Source of the DNA: Acinetobacter tandoii DSM 14970 = CIP 107469
GTDB taxonomy: Bacteria > Pseudomonadota > Gammaproteobacteria > Pseudomonadales > Moraxellaceae
Assembly: GCF_000400735.1 (NCBI RefSeq)
Contig: NZ_KE007367.1
Location: forward strand, 235,837 to 299,836
DNA length: 64,000 nucleotides
Reading direction: 5' to 3'
The notes beneath the pieces are model-generated. The model was not told where the DNA came from. It was given only the letters and a program-made list of their open reading frames with translations, and did not search any database. A program made the position numbers and the translations under genes. This document shows positions 19,158-29,480 of this stretch, one piece after another (position 1 is the stretch's first letter; the number at the start of each line of letters is the position of its first letter).

Positions 19158-19791
19158 TTTGTTGCTCCTGCCGTATCTGTTGAATTAAGCGAAGTTGCAT
19201 ATCCACATAGTCGTATGCAATAGAACGTGCCAAATCACGATCAAATGCTTGATGACCACTTAAACTTCCACGTAACCACAATCCATCAATCAGTGCTGCT
19301 AACCCTTTAGCGGCTTGGCTGGCCTGTGACTTTGGCATGAGTTGCAAAAAATGAAACTTCAAATTCGAATAAAGACGTTGGTCATTGATTCGTTGCAGAC
19401 GACCTAAGTCGGGTAGGTGCATACTGGCAGACCAAAAATCCAACCAAACCCGCATGGCGGTGTTGTTGACCTGACTGATGTCAAAGTTGGCATCAATAAT
19501 GGCTTTGAGCAAATATTCTGGACTCGGCTGTGCAACCTGTGCTTTATAACTCGCCGTGGTTTCAGCCAAAACTTTGAGCATTTGTCGCATACAGCTGTGA
19601 ATGAGACCTTGTTTATCGCCAAAATAATGACTCACAATGCCCGTAGAAAGCTGTGCTTTTTTCGCAATTTGAGCAATAGTGGTGTTGGATAAGCCCACTT
19701 CATAAATGACTGCATAGGCAGCATTAATGATTTCTTCACGGCGCTCATGCTCAGGTTTTACTCTACGTTTATTCATGATAATCCAGAACAA
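19150..19791 (-). CDS. betI: TetR-family choline-responsive repressor
   Basis: A 213-residue TetR-type regulator. The N-terminal helix-turn-helix is [30 protein letters not shown] (quoted here as its two halves, residues about 36-65), followed by an all-helical ligand domain with the BetI-type segment [20 protein letters not shown]. In the known family, BetI represses betIBA and the divergent transporter gene, and choline relieves it. It is first in betI-betB-betA. The 36-bp palindrome at 19861-19896, 70 bases upstream of its start, is the obvious operator. Confidence 0.94.
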   Translation of the reverse strand: MFWIIMNKRRVKPEHERREEIINAAYAVIYEVGLSNTTIAQIAKKAQLSTGIVSHYFGDKQGLIHSCMRQMLKVLAETTASYKAQVAQPSPEYLLKAIIDANFDISQVNNTAMRVWLDFWSASMHLPDLGRLQRINDQRLYSNLKFHFLQLMPKSQASQAAKGLAALIDGLWLRGSLSGHQAFDRDLARSIAYDYVDMQLRLIQQIRQEQQNE

Positions 19792-19860
19792 TTTGCCTTA
19801 AATTTAAAGGCGTTAGATTCAATAATTTACATGGAAATCATCATAGCATTTTTTTATGAT

Positions 19861-19896
19861 ACTTTTAATTGATTGAACGTTCAATCAATTAAAAGT
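19861..19896. promoter_or_regulatory. BetI operator: 36-bp perfect palindrome
   Basis: The 36 bases are a perfect palindrome with no mismatch, centred on TTGAACGTTCAA. It lies in the divergent region between betI and the BCCT transporter gene. A TetR-family dimer site in this place is expected to control the bet operon; effects on the transporter gene about 420 bases away are possible. The known BetI sites contain similar TTGAACGTTCAA-like cores. Confidence 0.82.
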
Positions 19897-20313
19897 ACAC
19901 TGTTGTTTAAATTCACAGCAAAAGTTGCTCATCTGACCGTTGTATATTTGGATAAATTTATATTTATCAGCTAGATATTTAACTTGAGTCACTTTGTTTT
20001 TGTTTTGTTTAAAATTTAAACGGATTACGGTTTTATACTTTTTTCGAGTTGAGAAAGCTCATATAGTCATGTTGAAGGGAGATCTACAAGATTCCAATCG
20101 GAATATCGATGAACAAGGGTGGGCTCACATTTTAAGCCTGTGTAGCCAATGCACCTCATAAATGATTTAGACCGTTATTCAGGTTTAAAGAAGATAGCGT
20201 TTTTATTGTTGATAAAAATACTGTCGTTTTCGTTAGTCGATTTTTAAGCTCTCGACTACGAGAAGTTTAAAAATTGGCTTTTGTCTTTTTTTATTTACTT
20301 TCTTGAGGATTGT

Positions 20314-22374
20314 ATGGCAACAGATAATCCAAGAGCAGTTGATGATCAAACATTAGCGCCTAAAGACCGTTTAAATGGTGTGGTCTTTTATATTTCAGCT
20401 CTCATTATTTTAATTTTTTCTATTACCACCATTTTATTTAATGACTTTGCCAATCAAACCTTAAATATGGTTTTGGCGTGGGTGAGTTCAACCTTTAGCT
20501 GGTATTACTTACTCGCAGCGACCTTGTATATGGTGTTTGTGATTTTTATTGCCTGTTCACGTTATGGCGATATTAAACTCGGCCCCAAACATTCCAAGCC
20601 TGAATTTAGCCTTTTAAGTTGGTCTGCAATGCTGTTTTCAGCTGGCATCGGCATCGATTTGATGTTCTTCTCAGTGGCAGAACCTTTATCCCACTATATG
20701 CACCCACCTGTAGGTGAAGGGCAGACCTTTGAAGCGGCCCGTCAAGGTATGGTCTGGACTTTGTTTCATTACGGCTTAACTGGCTGGTGTATGTATGCCT
20801 TAATTGGCATGGCATTGGGCTATTTTAGTTATCGTTATAATTTACCCCTCACTATTCGTTCAGCACTCTATCCAATCTTTGGCAAAAAGATTCATGGCCC
20901 AATTGGTCACAGTGTCGATACCGCTGCGGTGATCGGGACGATTTTTGGTATTGCCACGACCTGTGGGATTGGGGTGGTACAGTTGAACTATGGTTTGCAT
21001 GTGCTGTTCGATTTACCCGAAAACCTCTGGATGCAAGCTGCCTTAATTGGAGTTGCGGTTGTGATGACGATTATCTCTGTCACATCAGGGGTAAATAAAG
21101 GACTACGTGTTCTCTCCGAGATCAATATTTATGTTTCTGTCGGTTTGATGCTGTTTATTTTGTTTTTAGGTAATACTGAATTTCTACTGAATGCTTTTGT
21201 ACAAAATATTGGGGACTATATTAATCGCTTTCCAAGCATGACCTTGGAAAGCTTTGCCTTTCAACAACCGAAAGAATGGATGAACAGTTGGACTTTGTTC
21301 TTTTGGGCATGGTGGGTGGCGTGGTCGCCCTTTGTAGGTTTGTTTTTAGCACGTATTTCGCGTGGACGAACCATTCGTGAGTTTGTCAGTGGAACCCTGA
21401 TTATTCCTTTATTTTTCACCCTCACGTGGTTATCAATATTTGGAAATAGTGCGCTACATAGTGTGATTTTTGATGGCAATTTAGCCCTTGCCCAGAGTGT
21501 GATTGCCAACCCAGCACACGGTTTTTATGACTTGCTGGCACAGTATCCGTGGTTTCCCTTTATTGTAGGGGTAGCTACCATTACTGGCTTGCTGTTTTAT
21601 GTGACCTCAGCGGACTCAGGTGCACTGGTATTGGGTAATTTCACCACTCAATTTACCAATGTCGATCATGATGCACCACGCTGGTTAAGCGTGTTTTGGG
21701 CAGTGGCGATTGGTTTATTGACCCTTGCCATGTTGATGACTAATGGGATTACTGCGCTGCAAAATGCCACCATTATTATGGGGTTACCGTTTAGTTTTGT
21801 CATGTTCTTGGTGATGGCGGGTTTATACAAATCGTTAAGACTTGAAGATTATCGACAAGCCAGTAGTAGCTTAAATGCAGCACCTGTGGTAGGAAATGTT
21901 GACATTCTCAACTGGAAAAAGCGTTTGTCTCGGGTTATGCATCACCCTGGAACAACCGATACTCGGCGTATGCTTGATGACATTTGTCGACCCGCGGTGA
22001 TGGCGGTTGCAGAGGAAATGCAAAAACGGGGTATCAACATCAGTGTTCAAGAGAGTGCGTTAGAAGAAGATCCAAATCTGTATCATTTAGATTTGATGAT
22101 TCATTTGGAAGAAGAACAAAACTTTGTCTATCAAATTTGGCCTGTACGTTATATCGCACCGACCTTTAGTGAACGCGGCAAACTGGGTAAACGGTTTTAT
22201 TACCGTCTCGAAACCTATTTGTATGAAGGTTCTCAAGGCAACGACCTTGTTGGTTATACCAAAGAGCAAGTGATTAATGATGTGCTAGATCGTTATGAAC
22301 GCCATATGACCTTCTTACATATCAATCGAATTAGTCCGGGGAATCGTCCCTTATTTCCAGACCCTCAAGGATAA
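20314..22374 (+). CDS. betT: BCCT-family choline/betaine transporter
   Basis: A 686-residue secondary transporter with twelve hydrophobic segments. The BCCT signatures are present: SAGIGIDLMFFSVAEP, the aromatic-rich HYGLTGWCMYALIG, and WTLFFWAWWVAWSPFVGLF. A cytoplasmic C-terminal extension of about 150 residues (after LVMAGLYKSLRLEDYR) is typical of BetT, where it senses osmotic conditions. ATG 20314 is chosen because TTGAGGA lies seven bases upstream; the frame is open further left. Context with betIBA indicates choline uptake. A MarC-type gene follows 12 bases later. Confidence 0.92.
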   Translation: MATDNPRAVDDQTLAPKDRLNGVVFYISALIILIFSITTILFNDFANQTLNMVLAWVSSTFSWYYLLAATLYMVFVIFIACSRYGDIKLGPKHSKPEFSLLSWSAMLFSAGIGIDLMFFSVAEPLSHYMHPPVGEGQTFEAARQGMVWTLFHYGLTGWCMYALIGMALGYFSYRYNLPLTIRSALYPIFGKKIHGPIGHSVDTAAVIGTIFGIATTCGIGVVQLNYGLHVLFDLPENLWMQAALIGVAVVMTIISVTSGVNKGLRVLSEINIYVSVGLMLFILFLGNTEFLLNAFVQNIGDYINRFPSMTLESFAFQQPKEWMNSWTLFFWAWWVAWSPFVGLFLARISRGRTIREFVSGTLIIPLFFTLTWLSIFGNSALHSVIFDGNLALAQSVIANPAHGFYDLLAQYPWFPFIVGVATITGLLFYVTSADSGALVLGNFTTQFTNVDHDAPRWLSVFWAVAIGLLTLAMLMTNGITALQNATIIMGLPFSFVMFLVMAGLYKSLRLEDYRQASSSLNAAPVVGNVDILNWKKRLSRVMHHPGTTDTRRMLDDICRPAVMAVAEEMQKRGINISVQESALEEDPNLYHLDLMIHLEEEQNFVYQIWPVRYIAPTFSERGKLGKRFYYRLETYLYEGSQGNDLVGYTKEQVINDVLDRYERHMTFLHINRISPGNRPLFPDPQG

Positions 22375-22386
22375 TTAGGAGGAGCC

Positions 22387-23001
22387 ATGTTGACCTCATA
22401 TTTACATGCTTTCGCTTTGTTTTTCTCATTGCTCAATCCGTTCCTGATGAGCATTTACATGATAGGCATGATTCGTAACTCCGAAGCTAAAGTGTTTAAT
22501 AAAGCCTTGATTCAGGGGTGCCTCATTGCTTTTGTGGTATTTGTCCTGTTTGCATGGGGTGGAGAAACGATTTTCAGCAAATATTTGAATGTACGTTTTG
22601 AGGCATTTAAAATTTTTGGTGGACTGATTTTCTTGGTGATTGGCTATCGCTATGTGTTTCAGGGGGCAGATACTATTGGCGAAATGCGTGGTGCACCTGA
22701 ACATCTAGCAGGAACGATTGCCATGCCTTTTATGATTGGACCGGGGACTATTAGTGCGGCGGTGGTGACCGGTATATCCCTACCAATTGGCGGTGCAGCC
22801 ATGATTATTTTTTTGACTTTGGCGTTGACCTGCGTGTTGATGATTTTAATGAAATTTGCGCATGATCATTTGCGCTATAAGCACGCCAAATACATTGACC
22901 GTTATGTCGACATCGTTGGACGACTGTCTGCTTTATTGATTGGTACGATTGCGGTCGATATGATTATTAATGGTATTTTGGGTGTTATATCGGAAATGTA
23001 A
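22387..23001 (+). CDS. MarC-family inner-membrane protein
   Basis: A 204-residue protein with six hydrophobic helices and the MarC/UPF0056 pattern (ALFFSLLNPFLM; FKIFGGLIFLVIGYRYVF; AMPFMIGPGTISAAVV). The family function is still unsettled despite the antibiotic-resistance name. It begins 12 bases after the betT stop behind a strong TAGGAGGAG site, so it is co-transcribed with the choline transporter. It may contribute to osmotic adaptation, which is inference from context. Confidence 0.85.
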   Translation: MLTSYLHAFALFFSLLNPFLMSIYMIGMIRNSEAKVFNKALIQGCLIAFVVFVLFAWGGETIFSKYLNVRFEAFKIFGGLIFLVIGYRYVFQGADTIGEMRGAPEHLAGTIAMPFMIGPGTISAAVVTGISLPIGGAAMIIFLTLALTCVLMILMKFAHDHLRYKHAKYIDRYVDIVGRLSALLIGTIAVDMIINGILGVISEM

Positions 23002-23015
23002 TAGGGTTCCAAATC

Positions 23016-23046
23016 AAAAACCGAATGTTAATCATTCGGTTTTTTA
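23016..23046 (+). terminator. Rho-independent terminator of betT-marC
   Basis: AAAAACCGAATG and CATTCGGTTTTTT form a stem around a five-base loop with a T tract, 15 bases past the stop. Confidence 0.85.
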
Positions 23047-23092
23047 TGCCAGAAAAATGATTGTAATTTAAAAATATAATTTGATTCTTGGA

Positions 23093-23914
23093 TTAAGAAG
23101 CCAATCTTTCAATAATTTGATCGAGTTTTCTGTCAAGTTGCTTACGATAAACATTAGGCAACAAGGATGAAATTTTTGTTAGGATACGAGTCTGTACACT
23201 AGGAATAATCATAAATTTATTTGAAAGAATACCTTGATAAATTTCTTTACATGCAGTGTGAACAGACATACTTCCCCCTAATTGTTTTAATGCAGCTGTA
23301 ATAGGTGAGCCGTTCTTGTGTTCTTCAGTCACAAGCGGCGTGTCTACTTCTGGTGGACAAACCACCGCTACATCAATTTTTTGGTTGCGTAATTCCATAC
23401 GAAGGACTTCAGCTAAACCAACCACACCAAATTTAGATGCACAATAACCAGCATAGCCATAGCAACCAACCAAACCAGCAGCAGAGGCAATAAACACAAT
23501 CTTCGGGCGTTTACCTTGCTGAACTTTTTGTTTTAAATGCGGTAAAGCAGCATGAGCGACATTACGACTGCCAACGAGGTTAATCTGAATTTGGCGTTCA
23601 AACTCTTGCGAAGTCATATCATCGAAACTCTTTGCAATGCTGATTCCTGCTGAGTTAATTAGAAGATCAGGTGTTCCAAATGTAGCACTTGCTTGCGCAA
23701 ATTGTTCGTTCAAGCTGCTTTCATTCTGCACATCGACTTCAAATCCATTAACTGTTGATGAAATCTCGCTAAGTTCTTTAACTGCTTGCTGAATGCCTAC
23801 ATGCGCAAAAATACAGACTTGGTATTGGTCTTTGAGTAAACGTTTAGTGAGCTCCAAACCAATACCACTACTGCCACCAGTAACCCATGCTGTTTTAGAT
23901 ATCTTTTTTTTCAT
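23093..23914 (-). CDS. Short-chain dehydrogenase/reductase
   Basis: A 273-residue classical SDR. It has the Rossmann motif WVTGGSSGIGLELTKRL (residues about 10-26), the NSAG segment (LLINSAGIS), the catalytic Ser in VFIASAAGLVG, and the YxxxK pair in YAGYCASKFG. The C-terminal region (ILSNKFMIIPSVQTRILTKISSLLP) resembles the 3-ketodihydrosphingosine reductase-like branch, whose members often act on lipid substrates. The substrate is not determined. It is transcribed alone, although the acyl-CoA ligase upstream on the same strand hints at lipid metabolism. Confidence 0.85.
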   Translation of the reverse strand: MKKKISKTAWVTGGSSGIGLELTKRLLKDQYQVCIFAHVGIQQAVKELSEISSTVNGFEVDVQNESSLNEQFAQASATFGTPDLLINSAGISIAKSFDDMTSQEFERQIQINLVGSRNVAHAALPHLKQKVQQGKRPKIVFIASAAGLVGCYGYAGYCASKFGVVGLAEVLRMELRNQKIDVAVVCPPEVDTPLVTEEHKNGSPITAALKQLGGSMSVHTACKEIYQGILSNKFMIIPSVQTRILTKISSLLPNVYRKQLDRKLDQIIERLAS

Positions 23915-24367
23915 TACACTATCCTTAGAAATATTCTATTTAATGAGGAAACCTAACTTTTTCTTTATGTTTTATACGTAACTATAGGACTTTAATTGAA
24001 ATCGAATTTTTAGTCATTGAAGAATAGATGAATGTGCAAAATTGACATTATTCAGTACATGGCGCTATGTAGAGATAACTCTTGGGTTATGAAATATATT
24101 TCTGTTTGAGATTTTGCCAATAAAATGGCTGTATGCATGTTGGGAAAATTGATGCTAGTTCTTTAATTTTCCAAGGCTAATTTAGTAAGAGACGAGTAGA
24201 TGTTGGTTGAATGTATAGAATGGCTTCTAGCGTAATCCAATAGAAATTAGCTGTAAGATGTAGATTTTAAGCTTAAGAATTAAAAATGAAATTCCGTTTT
24301 ATGATCTTCACTTAACCTGAAAGATCTGCTGGCTACCGATTTAGCAAAATAGCCAGCAGGTTTTGTA
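23915..24367. other. Intergenic region with a hairpin
   Basis: No gene seen. CTGCTGGCTA (24326-24335) and TAGCCAGCAG (24350-24359) form a perfect 10-bp stem next to the stop of the acyl-CoA ligase; the T-rich side (GTTTTG) faces the plus strand. The rest is A+T-rich and should contain the SDR promoter. Confidence 0.5.
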
Positions 24368-26002
24368 TTATGCAAGTGCACTATTGAGTAGAACATCACT
24401 AAACTTTGCGCGTAGTTCTGCTTTTACGATTTTACCTGTACCATTTATCGGAAGTGCGTCAACAAAAATTACAGCATCAGGAATTTGCCAATGAGCAATC
24501 TTGTTTTCAAAATATGCACGTACATCGTCTTCGGTTAATGCTGAGTTTTCTTGTTTTACTGCAATTAGAACTGGACGTTCATCCCATTTTGGATGACGCG
24601 CAGCAATCGCGGCAGCCATCCGAATTTCTGGATGACCAACAGCAATATTTTCGATTTCTACAGAGGATATCCATTCACCACCAGATTTAATTAAATCTTT
24701 AGCACGGTCACAAATGGTCATGTAACCATCCGCATCAAGGGTTGCAATGTCACCTGTATCGAACCAACCATCGGAGGTGAGTACACTTTTTTCTTGATTA
24801 AAGTAATTTTCAACAATCCATGGACCTCGAATTTGTAAATTACCCTGAGTATGACCATCATTTGGCAATGCTGTTATGCTGTCGCCGTTCACAATACGTA
24901 ACTCAACACCAAATGGTGGACGACCCTGAGTTAAACGTAGTTTTTCAAACTCGTCTTCATTTAAAGCTAAATGTTTTGCTTTGGGTTGATTCGCTGTACC
25001 TAAAGGACTCGTTTCTGACATTCCCCAAGCATGAATGGTGTCACAAGCATAGTTGTTTTTGAAATCACGGATAATTGAAGGAGGGCATGCCGCACCTCCG
25101 ACAACGTTACGAGTCATACTTGCTAAGCTCGTTCCACGTTTTTTCGCAGCAGTGAGTAGACCTTGCCAAATTGTTGGAACGCCTAAAGCTACTGTAACGT
25201 TATATTCATCAATTAAGCTTACTAGGCTATCACCATCTAAATTCGGCCCAGGAAGCACAATGGTACAACCGACCATTGCAGCAGCATAAGGGATACCCCA
25301 TGCATTGACATGGAACATTGGAACCACGGGCATTACAATATCCTTGGCCGATAAATTTAACGAATCTGGCAGGCTAATTGCCATGGTATGTAATAATGTA
25401 GAACGGTGACTATACAAAACACCTTTTGGGTTACCTGTTGTACCTGAGGTGTAGCACAAAGAACTTGGAGTTTCTTCGCTAAATTGTGGCCAGTTCCATT
25501 CAGTTGATTGGTTCTGAATGAGCTCATCATAAAAAATTACGTTTGGAAGAGCAGTTAAGACCTTTTCCTCACGAGAGCCGTAGCAAATAAAGTGTTCAAC
25601 CGTTGGCACTTTATCTTGAATTGCTACAATTAAAGGTAAAAATGTCGAATCAAAGAAAATAGCTTTATCTTGTGCATCATTAATAATAAAGACCAATTGC
25701 TCAGGAAATAATCGAGGGTTAATGGTATGGCAAACATAACCACTCCCTGAAATAGCATACCAAGATTCTAAGTGACGGTGGTTGTTCCACGCGATTGTTG
25801 CAAGACGATCCCCCATTTTTAGATTAAAAGTTGTTAAAGCATTTGCTAATCTTTTTGCATTTTGTTGAACTTTTGACCAATTTGTTGTAGTGATTTGACC
25901 GTTCAATTCGCGGGAAATAATAGACGTATCTGCATGATATTTTGCAGCATGTTCAATCAGGTTACTAATCAATAAAGATTGATGCATCATTTTTCCAAAC
26001 AT
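24368..26002 (-). CDS. Acyl-CoA synthetase (AMP-forming), AlkK-like
   Basis: A 544-residue member of the adenylate-forming family, which activates a fatty acid with ATP and couples it to CoA. The P-loop-like motif is SSLCYTSGTTGNPKGVLYSH. Other signatures are AWGMSETSPLG (motif A5), DGWFDTGDIATLDADGYMTI, and the C-terminal lysine in INGTGKIVKAELR. The start region (MFGKMMHQSLLISNLIEHAA) resembles AlkK-type medium-chain ligases of alkane and fatty-acid degraders. AAGGATG lies eight bases before the ATG. The chain length preference is inferred. Confidence 0.88.
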   Translation of the reverse strand: MFGKMMHQSLLISNLIEHAAKYHADTSIISRELNGQITTTNWSKVQQNAKRLANALTTFNLKMGDRLATIAWNNHRHLESWYAISGSGYVCHTINPRLFPEQLVFIINDAQDKAIFFDSTFLPLIVAIQDKVPTVEHFICYGSREEKVLTALPNVIFYDELIQNQSTEWNWPQFSEETPSSLCYTSGTTGNPKGVLYSHRSTLLHTMAISLPDSLNLSAKDIVMPVVPMFHVNAWGIPYAAAMVGCTIVLPGPNLDGDSLVSLIDEYNVTVALGVPTIWQGLLTAAKKRGTSLASMTRNVVGGAACPPSIIRDFKNNYACDTIHAWGMSETSPLGTANQPKAKHLALNEDEFEKLRLTQGRPPFGVELRIVNGDSITALPNDGHTQGNLQIRGPWIVENYFNQEKSVLTSDGWFDTGDIATLDADGYMTICDRAKDLIKSGGEWISSVEIENIAVGHPEIRMAAAIAARHPKWDERPVLIAVKQENSALTEDDVRAYFENKIAHWQIPDAVIFVDALPINGTGKIVKAELRAKFSDVLLNSALA

Positions 26003-26319
26003 TTTTTATTCATCCTTGTTCGCTATTTTAATTAATAATAAGAACCCTTAGCAGGCGCTAAAGATTCTTATGAACTTATTTTTGAATGAAGTCAACAGCG
26101 CAGCTTAGACCCATATAATCATGTGGCTTTTGAATTGCTTATAGGAAATGTTGTTCGTATTTAAATGATCCATATAAGCGAGTATCAGGTCACATTATTG
26201 GTGGGTGTAATAAAAAAATACATTGAAAACCATTTAAAAAAATGACTATGCATCCATTTTTAATTTGTATCTAGAACCCATGAGTGATGAAAAAAGCATG
26301 GATTCTATCTTGTATGTAT
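26003..26319. other. Intergenic region, hairpin only
   Basis: No gene. A stem of about 10 bp (AGAACCCATG with CATGGATTCT, 26273-26305) sits beyond the stop of the minus-strand hydrolase gene and may mark its transcript end. The rest presumably carries the ligase promoter. Confidence 0.4.
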
Positions 26320-28326
26320 TTAAGGTTTATACAGTCCAAGTTGGACGAGATGCAAACGAAGAATACGTCTTAACTCTAACACGGCCTCAGGTGTTTCTTG
26401 GATTGAATGACCACCTTGAATAATTTTTTCAGAGACAGCGCCTTCTAGGTGAGCACTTTTATAAGGTACGATGCCATCGGTAATGAGGTTTGGATCATCA
26501 CTTTTGGTGTCATTTCCCATAATCGAATGAAATAACAATCCCTTACGCGGCGTAATATCCGATGTGATCGCCATAAACTTAGATTTATGACTTAAGTCAC
26601 TTGGACCATTTTGAATGAGCCCTTGGTCAATTTGTTTGACTAAATCTGAGAAATCTAAATCTTGGCTTTGTAGCGTGTCACCCACCGCAGTTAAAAAAGC
26701 ACCCGGAAGTTTAATAATTTTACGTGCAGCACGAGTAAACCAAAGGTCAGCATAAGCCGTACCATGGTGTGGAGCCGAAATAAAGATTGCACGGCTAAAA
26801 TTAGGAATATCTTGTATTTGCATACGCTGTGCAACAATAGGGACATTTTTATATTTACTTAGTTGTCGGTTGCTCATCATCGACAGTGCTTTTTTAGTGA
26901 CATCAGCTTCACTGACCAAGAGGCGGGAAATAATTCCGCCCATACTATGTCCAATCAGGACAGCATCATTTTTTGCCGAAGCACTTGCATTGACTTGTGC
27001 AAAACTTTGTTTAAGAAGTGCGTAAATTTGCAAGCGACTTTCTATAATCGGCATATTGGTCGAATAGAACACTTGCCACACTTGGTAATTTTCTCTTAAG
27101 ACTTTATCACCCATAATGTCGTTGGTTAGACGAACCCAAGCTTCAGGACTACTGGCTAAACCATGAACCAAAACAATTACTTTTTTATTTGGATTGTAAG
27201 GTTCTAGCATATATAAATGGGGCATGGTTAAACGGTTATCGCGGTCAATCAGAGTGAGATAAGCAGCTTTACCCAAGTTATTTTGAGCTAACCATAAACC
27301 GTATGGCGTCGAGAAGTTAGCGGCTAAAGGGTATTTATGTCCTGCAAGCTGAATAGATTCATATTTATACGGATCGTAGGCCCGAATCACAAATTCAGGT
27401 TTGGTTAAAATATCATTGACTGAGGTAGCTGCTTTAGGTTCAGCGGTAAATGTTGCTGCCAAGTAGCGCGCTTTATGAATATTTGGATTAACTCCACTTT
27501 CATAAGAAAAATGCAAAGGATCAAGAATGTATTGATTAGACTCTTTTTGCTGAGCATTGGAATCTGGTAGGACCACCACAAATTCAGAGCCAAAACCATC
27601 ACGACGGTTAATCGAACGTAAACCTGAGAAATTAAGATTATAACTCGACATGAGTTGTTCAATTTTCTGATCTTTCAATAAGGGATAATTACTGAAATCA
27701 ATATGATAAACACTTTGACCAATTTTAATCTGACGTTGAACTTCTTTTTCAGGGTAACGAAGGCTATAAGCGTTAGAAAGTTTTGCAATGGCTAAGTTAT
27801 AGAAATCACGTATTTGTACTTGTCGGTTATCAAAAATTCGATCTTCGGGGCCACGTTGGGTTTTGAACATGTAGGCATAGCTGTAGCGAATACTTTTATC
27901 CAGCATGTCTAATTCTTGTTCTAGACATTGATTATAAATTTCTTGCTGAATTTTTTGCTTTTCTTCAGATTTACGGCTGGTTAGTAATCCAATTTTACAG
28001 TCTGAAGAACCTTCTAATGCGAGCGCCCGTGCTAGGTATAGTTCACTGGCCGCAGAATATAATTGCTCGTCTTGAATTTGTGGAATTTGCTGTAATTCCT
28101 GAACGCATTGAGTGGGATTGGTTGTGCAAATTTTAGCTTCTCGCCCTGTCATGGATAAAACATTCAGGCTTGCTTCACTTAGCTTATCACGTGTCAGAAT
28201 ACTTTCACGTTCATTGGCAATGGTGACTTTGACAGCCTGATTTTTGACAGTAACAACTTGGCAACCCGAAAGTAGAGTAGTGCCTAGTATGGAGAGCAGG
28301 ACAATATGGCTAAAGTTCTTTGGCAT
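26320..28326 (-). CDS. Alpha/beta-hydrolase lipoprotein (esterase/lipase-like)
   Basis: A 668-residue protein with a lipoprotein signal (LLSILGTTLLSGC, lipidated Cys22). A long N-terminal region of about 370 residues has no recognised domain. A C-terminal alpha/beta-hydrolase follows, with the oxyanion HG motif VLVHGLASSPEAW, the nucleophile elbow IGHSMGGIISRLLV, and a likely catalytic His in GGHSIQETPE near the end. It probably hydrolyses a lipid ester in the outer membrane or periplasm. Substrate unknown. It lies downstream of the second lipoprotein gene on the same strand, after a terminator. Confidence 0.82.
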   Translation of the reverse strand: MPKNFSHIVLLSILGTTLLSGCQVVTVKNQAVKVTIANERESILTRDKLSEASLNVLSMTGREAKICTTNPTQCVQELQQIPQIQDEQLYSAASELYLARALALEGSSDCKIGLLTSRKSEEKQKIQQEIYNQCLEQELDMLDKSIRYSYAYMFKTQRGPEDRIFDNRQVQIRDFYNLAIAKLSNAYSLRYPEKEVQRQIKIGQSVYHIDFSNYPLLKDQKIEQLMSSYNLNFSGLRSINRRDGFGSEFVVVLPDSNAQQKESNQYILDPLHFSYESGVNPNIHKARYLAATFTAEPKAATSVNDILTKPEFVIRAYDPYKYESIQLAGHKYPLAANFSTPYGLWLAQNNLGKAAYLTLIDRDNRLTMPHLYMLEPYNPNKKVIVLVHGLASSPEAWVRLTNDIMGDKVLRENYQVWQVFYSTNMPIIESRLQIYALLKQSFAQVNASASAKNDAVLIGHSMGGIISRLLVSEADVTKKALSMMSNRQLSKYKNVPIVAQRMQIQDIPNFSRAIFISAPHHGTAYADLWFTRAARKIIKLPGAFLTAVGDTLQSQDLDFSDLVKQIDQGLIQNGPSDLSHKSKFMAITSDITPRKGLLFHSIMGNDTKSDDPNLITDGIVPYKSAHLEGAVSEKIIQGGHSIQETPEAVLELRRILRLHLVQLGLYKP

Positions 28327-28402
28327 AGGCAGATCTTAAATTTCATTTTGTTTATTTTTTTTAATCATACGATAATTATTAGCTTTTTCAATGCACAGAA
28401 AA

Positions 28403-28429
28403 AAATAGACCGTACTGGACGGTCTATTT
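28403..28429. terminator. Hairpin terminator between two lipoprotein genes
   Basis: AAATAGACCGT-ACTGG-ACGGTCTATTT is a perfect 11-bp stem, with an A tract on the left that reads as a T tract on the minus strand, 16 bases after the stop of the gene at 28446-29372. Confidence 0.8.
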
Positions 28430-28445
28430 GATGCAGTGAATGAGG

Positions 28446-29372
28446 CTAAGATGCTTTAGGGGTAGTGTTTAATACTTGCCAAACATTCCAACGCCCTTGT
28501 GTTTCAATTTCGTTAATTAAGCGATCTGCAACAGCAGCTTCTTGCGGATATTTGAGTTTGTAGTTTTTCAGAATTTGAATAGCGCTTTTCTTTTGTTCCA
28601 TGGCAATGTAGTTATTGGCAGCAGACAAATAAGCTTCCTGAACACCAGCTTTCATGGCTTTGTCTAAGTAAGGGATGGCTTCACGTTGACCACCACCTTC
28701 AGATAAACCAAAACCAAACCAGAAGTTTGCTTCTGGGTCATCTTGATTGATCTTCAAGATGCGCTGTGCATAAGTTAAAGATTTAGTTGTATACACAGAA
28801 CCTAAATCAAGATTACGTGCCATCACGCTGGCTTTAAATGCACGCACTAAAATGTCAAAAGAGGCATCATCACGCGAAGCAAGCGTATCTAACTCTTGGG
28901 TCACTTGTTTTAATTTTGCTTCGAAGCCTTTACGTTCTTTGCGCTCAGAAAAACGTGGTGGGTAGTGACGTGCTTTGCCTTCAACTAACTGTAAAAAGTC
29001 ATCAATATCTGTGATATCAATTTCGTTTTCACCTGCTAAAACGGCATATTTCATCGTACGTTGGTTGTTATTCACCGTAGGAATGATCAAGCGATTTGTT
29101 TCTAAGGTAATTTTTTCATTTGGTTTAGCTGAATTCGTCACTACCATTTTCGTTACTGGCTGAGCAGCGGCTTGCTTCAATGCCAATTCAAATGGAGGCG
29201 GTGCTGCATAGTCAAATGGATTTAGGGCGTAGAATGGGGGAGTGATATCTGGTTCCGTGAAAATAATCGGTTCTTTAGAGTTTTTATCTTTGCTTGGGGT
29301 TATGCTACACGCCGTCAGAAATGATGCAGCAACTAATGCGAGTGCCAGAGGCTTTAAGGTCATAGTATTCAT
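28446..29372 (-). CDS. Lipoprotein with TPR-like helical repeats
   Basis: A 308-residue protein with a lipoprotein signal ending in SFLTAC (Cys22) and a Pro-rich linker. The C-terminal half has paired helices typical of tetratricopeptide repeats (AQRILKINQDDPEANFWFGF; REAIPYLDKAMKAGVQEAYL). Such proteins scaffold envelope complexes. No closer family is recognised. ATG 29363 (MTLKPLALAL) is an alternative start with GGATG at better spacing. Confidence 0.7.
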   Translation of the reverse strand: MNTMTLKPLALALVAASFLTACSITPSKDKNSKEPIIFTEPDITPPFYALNPFDYAAPPPFELALKQAAAQPVTKMVVTNSAKPNEKITLETNRLIIPTVNNNQRTMKYAVLAGENEIDITDIDDFLQLVEGKARHYPPRFSERKERKGFEAKLKQVTQELDTLASRDDASFDILVRAFKASVMARNLDLGSVYTTKSLTYAQRILKINQDDPEANFWFGFGLSEGGGQREAIPYLDKAMKAGVQEAYLSAANNYIAMEQKKSAIQILKNYKLKYPQEAAVADRLINEIETQGRWNVWQVLNTTPKAS

Positions 29373-29480
29373 CCATTCTTTCTTTTAAATGTAATAAAAA
29401 AATTGCATGTCCGTCAGTCTAAGAAAACTAAGGCGAACATGCAATATAGGGCGTGTTACAGTTGGTTCTTAATTATGTTG

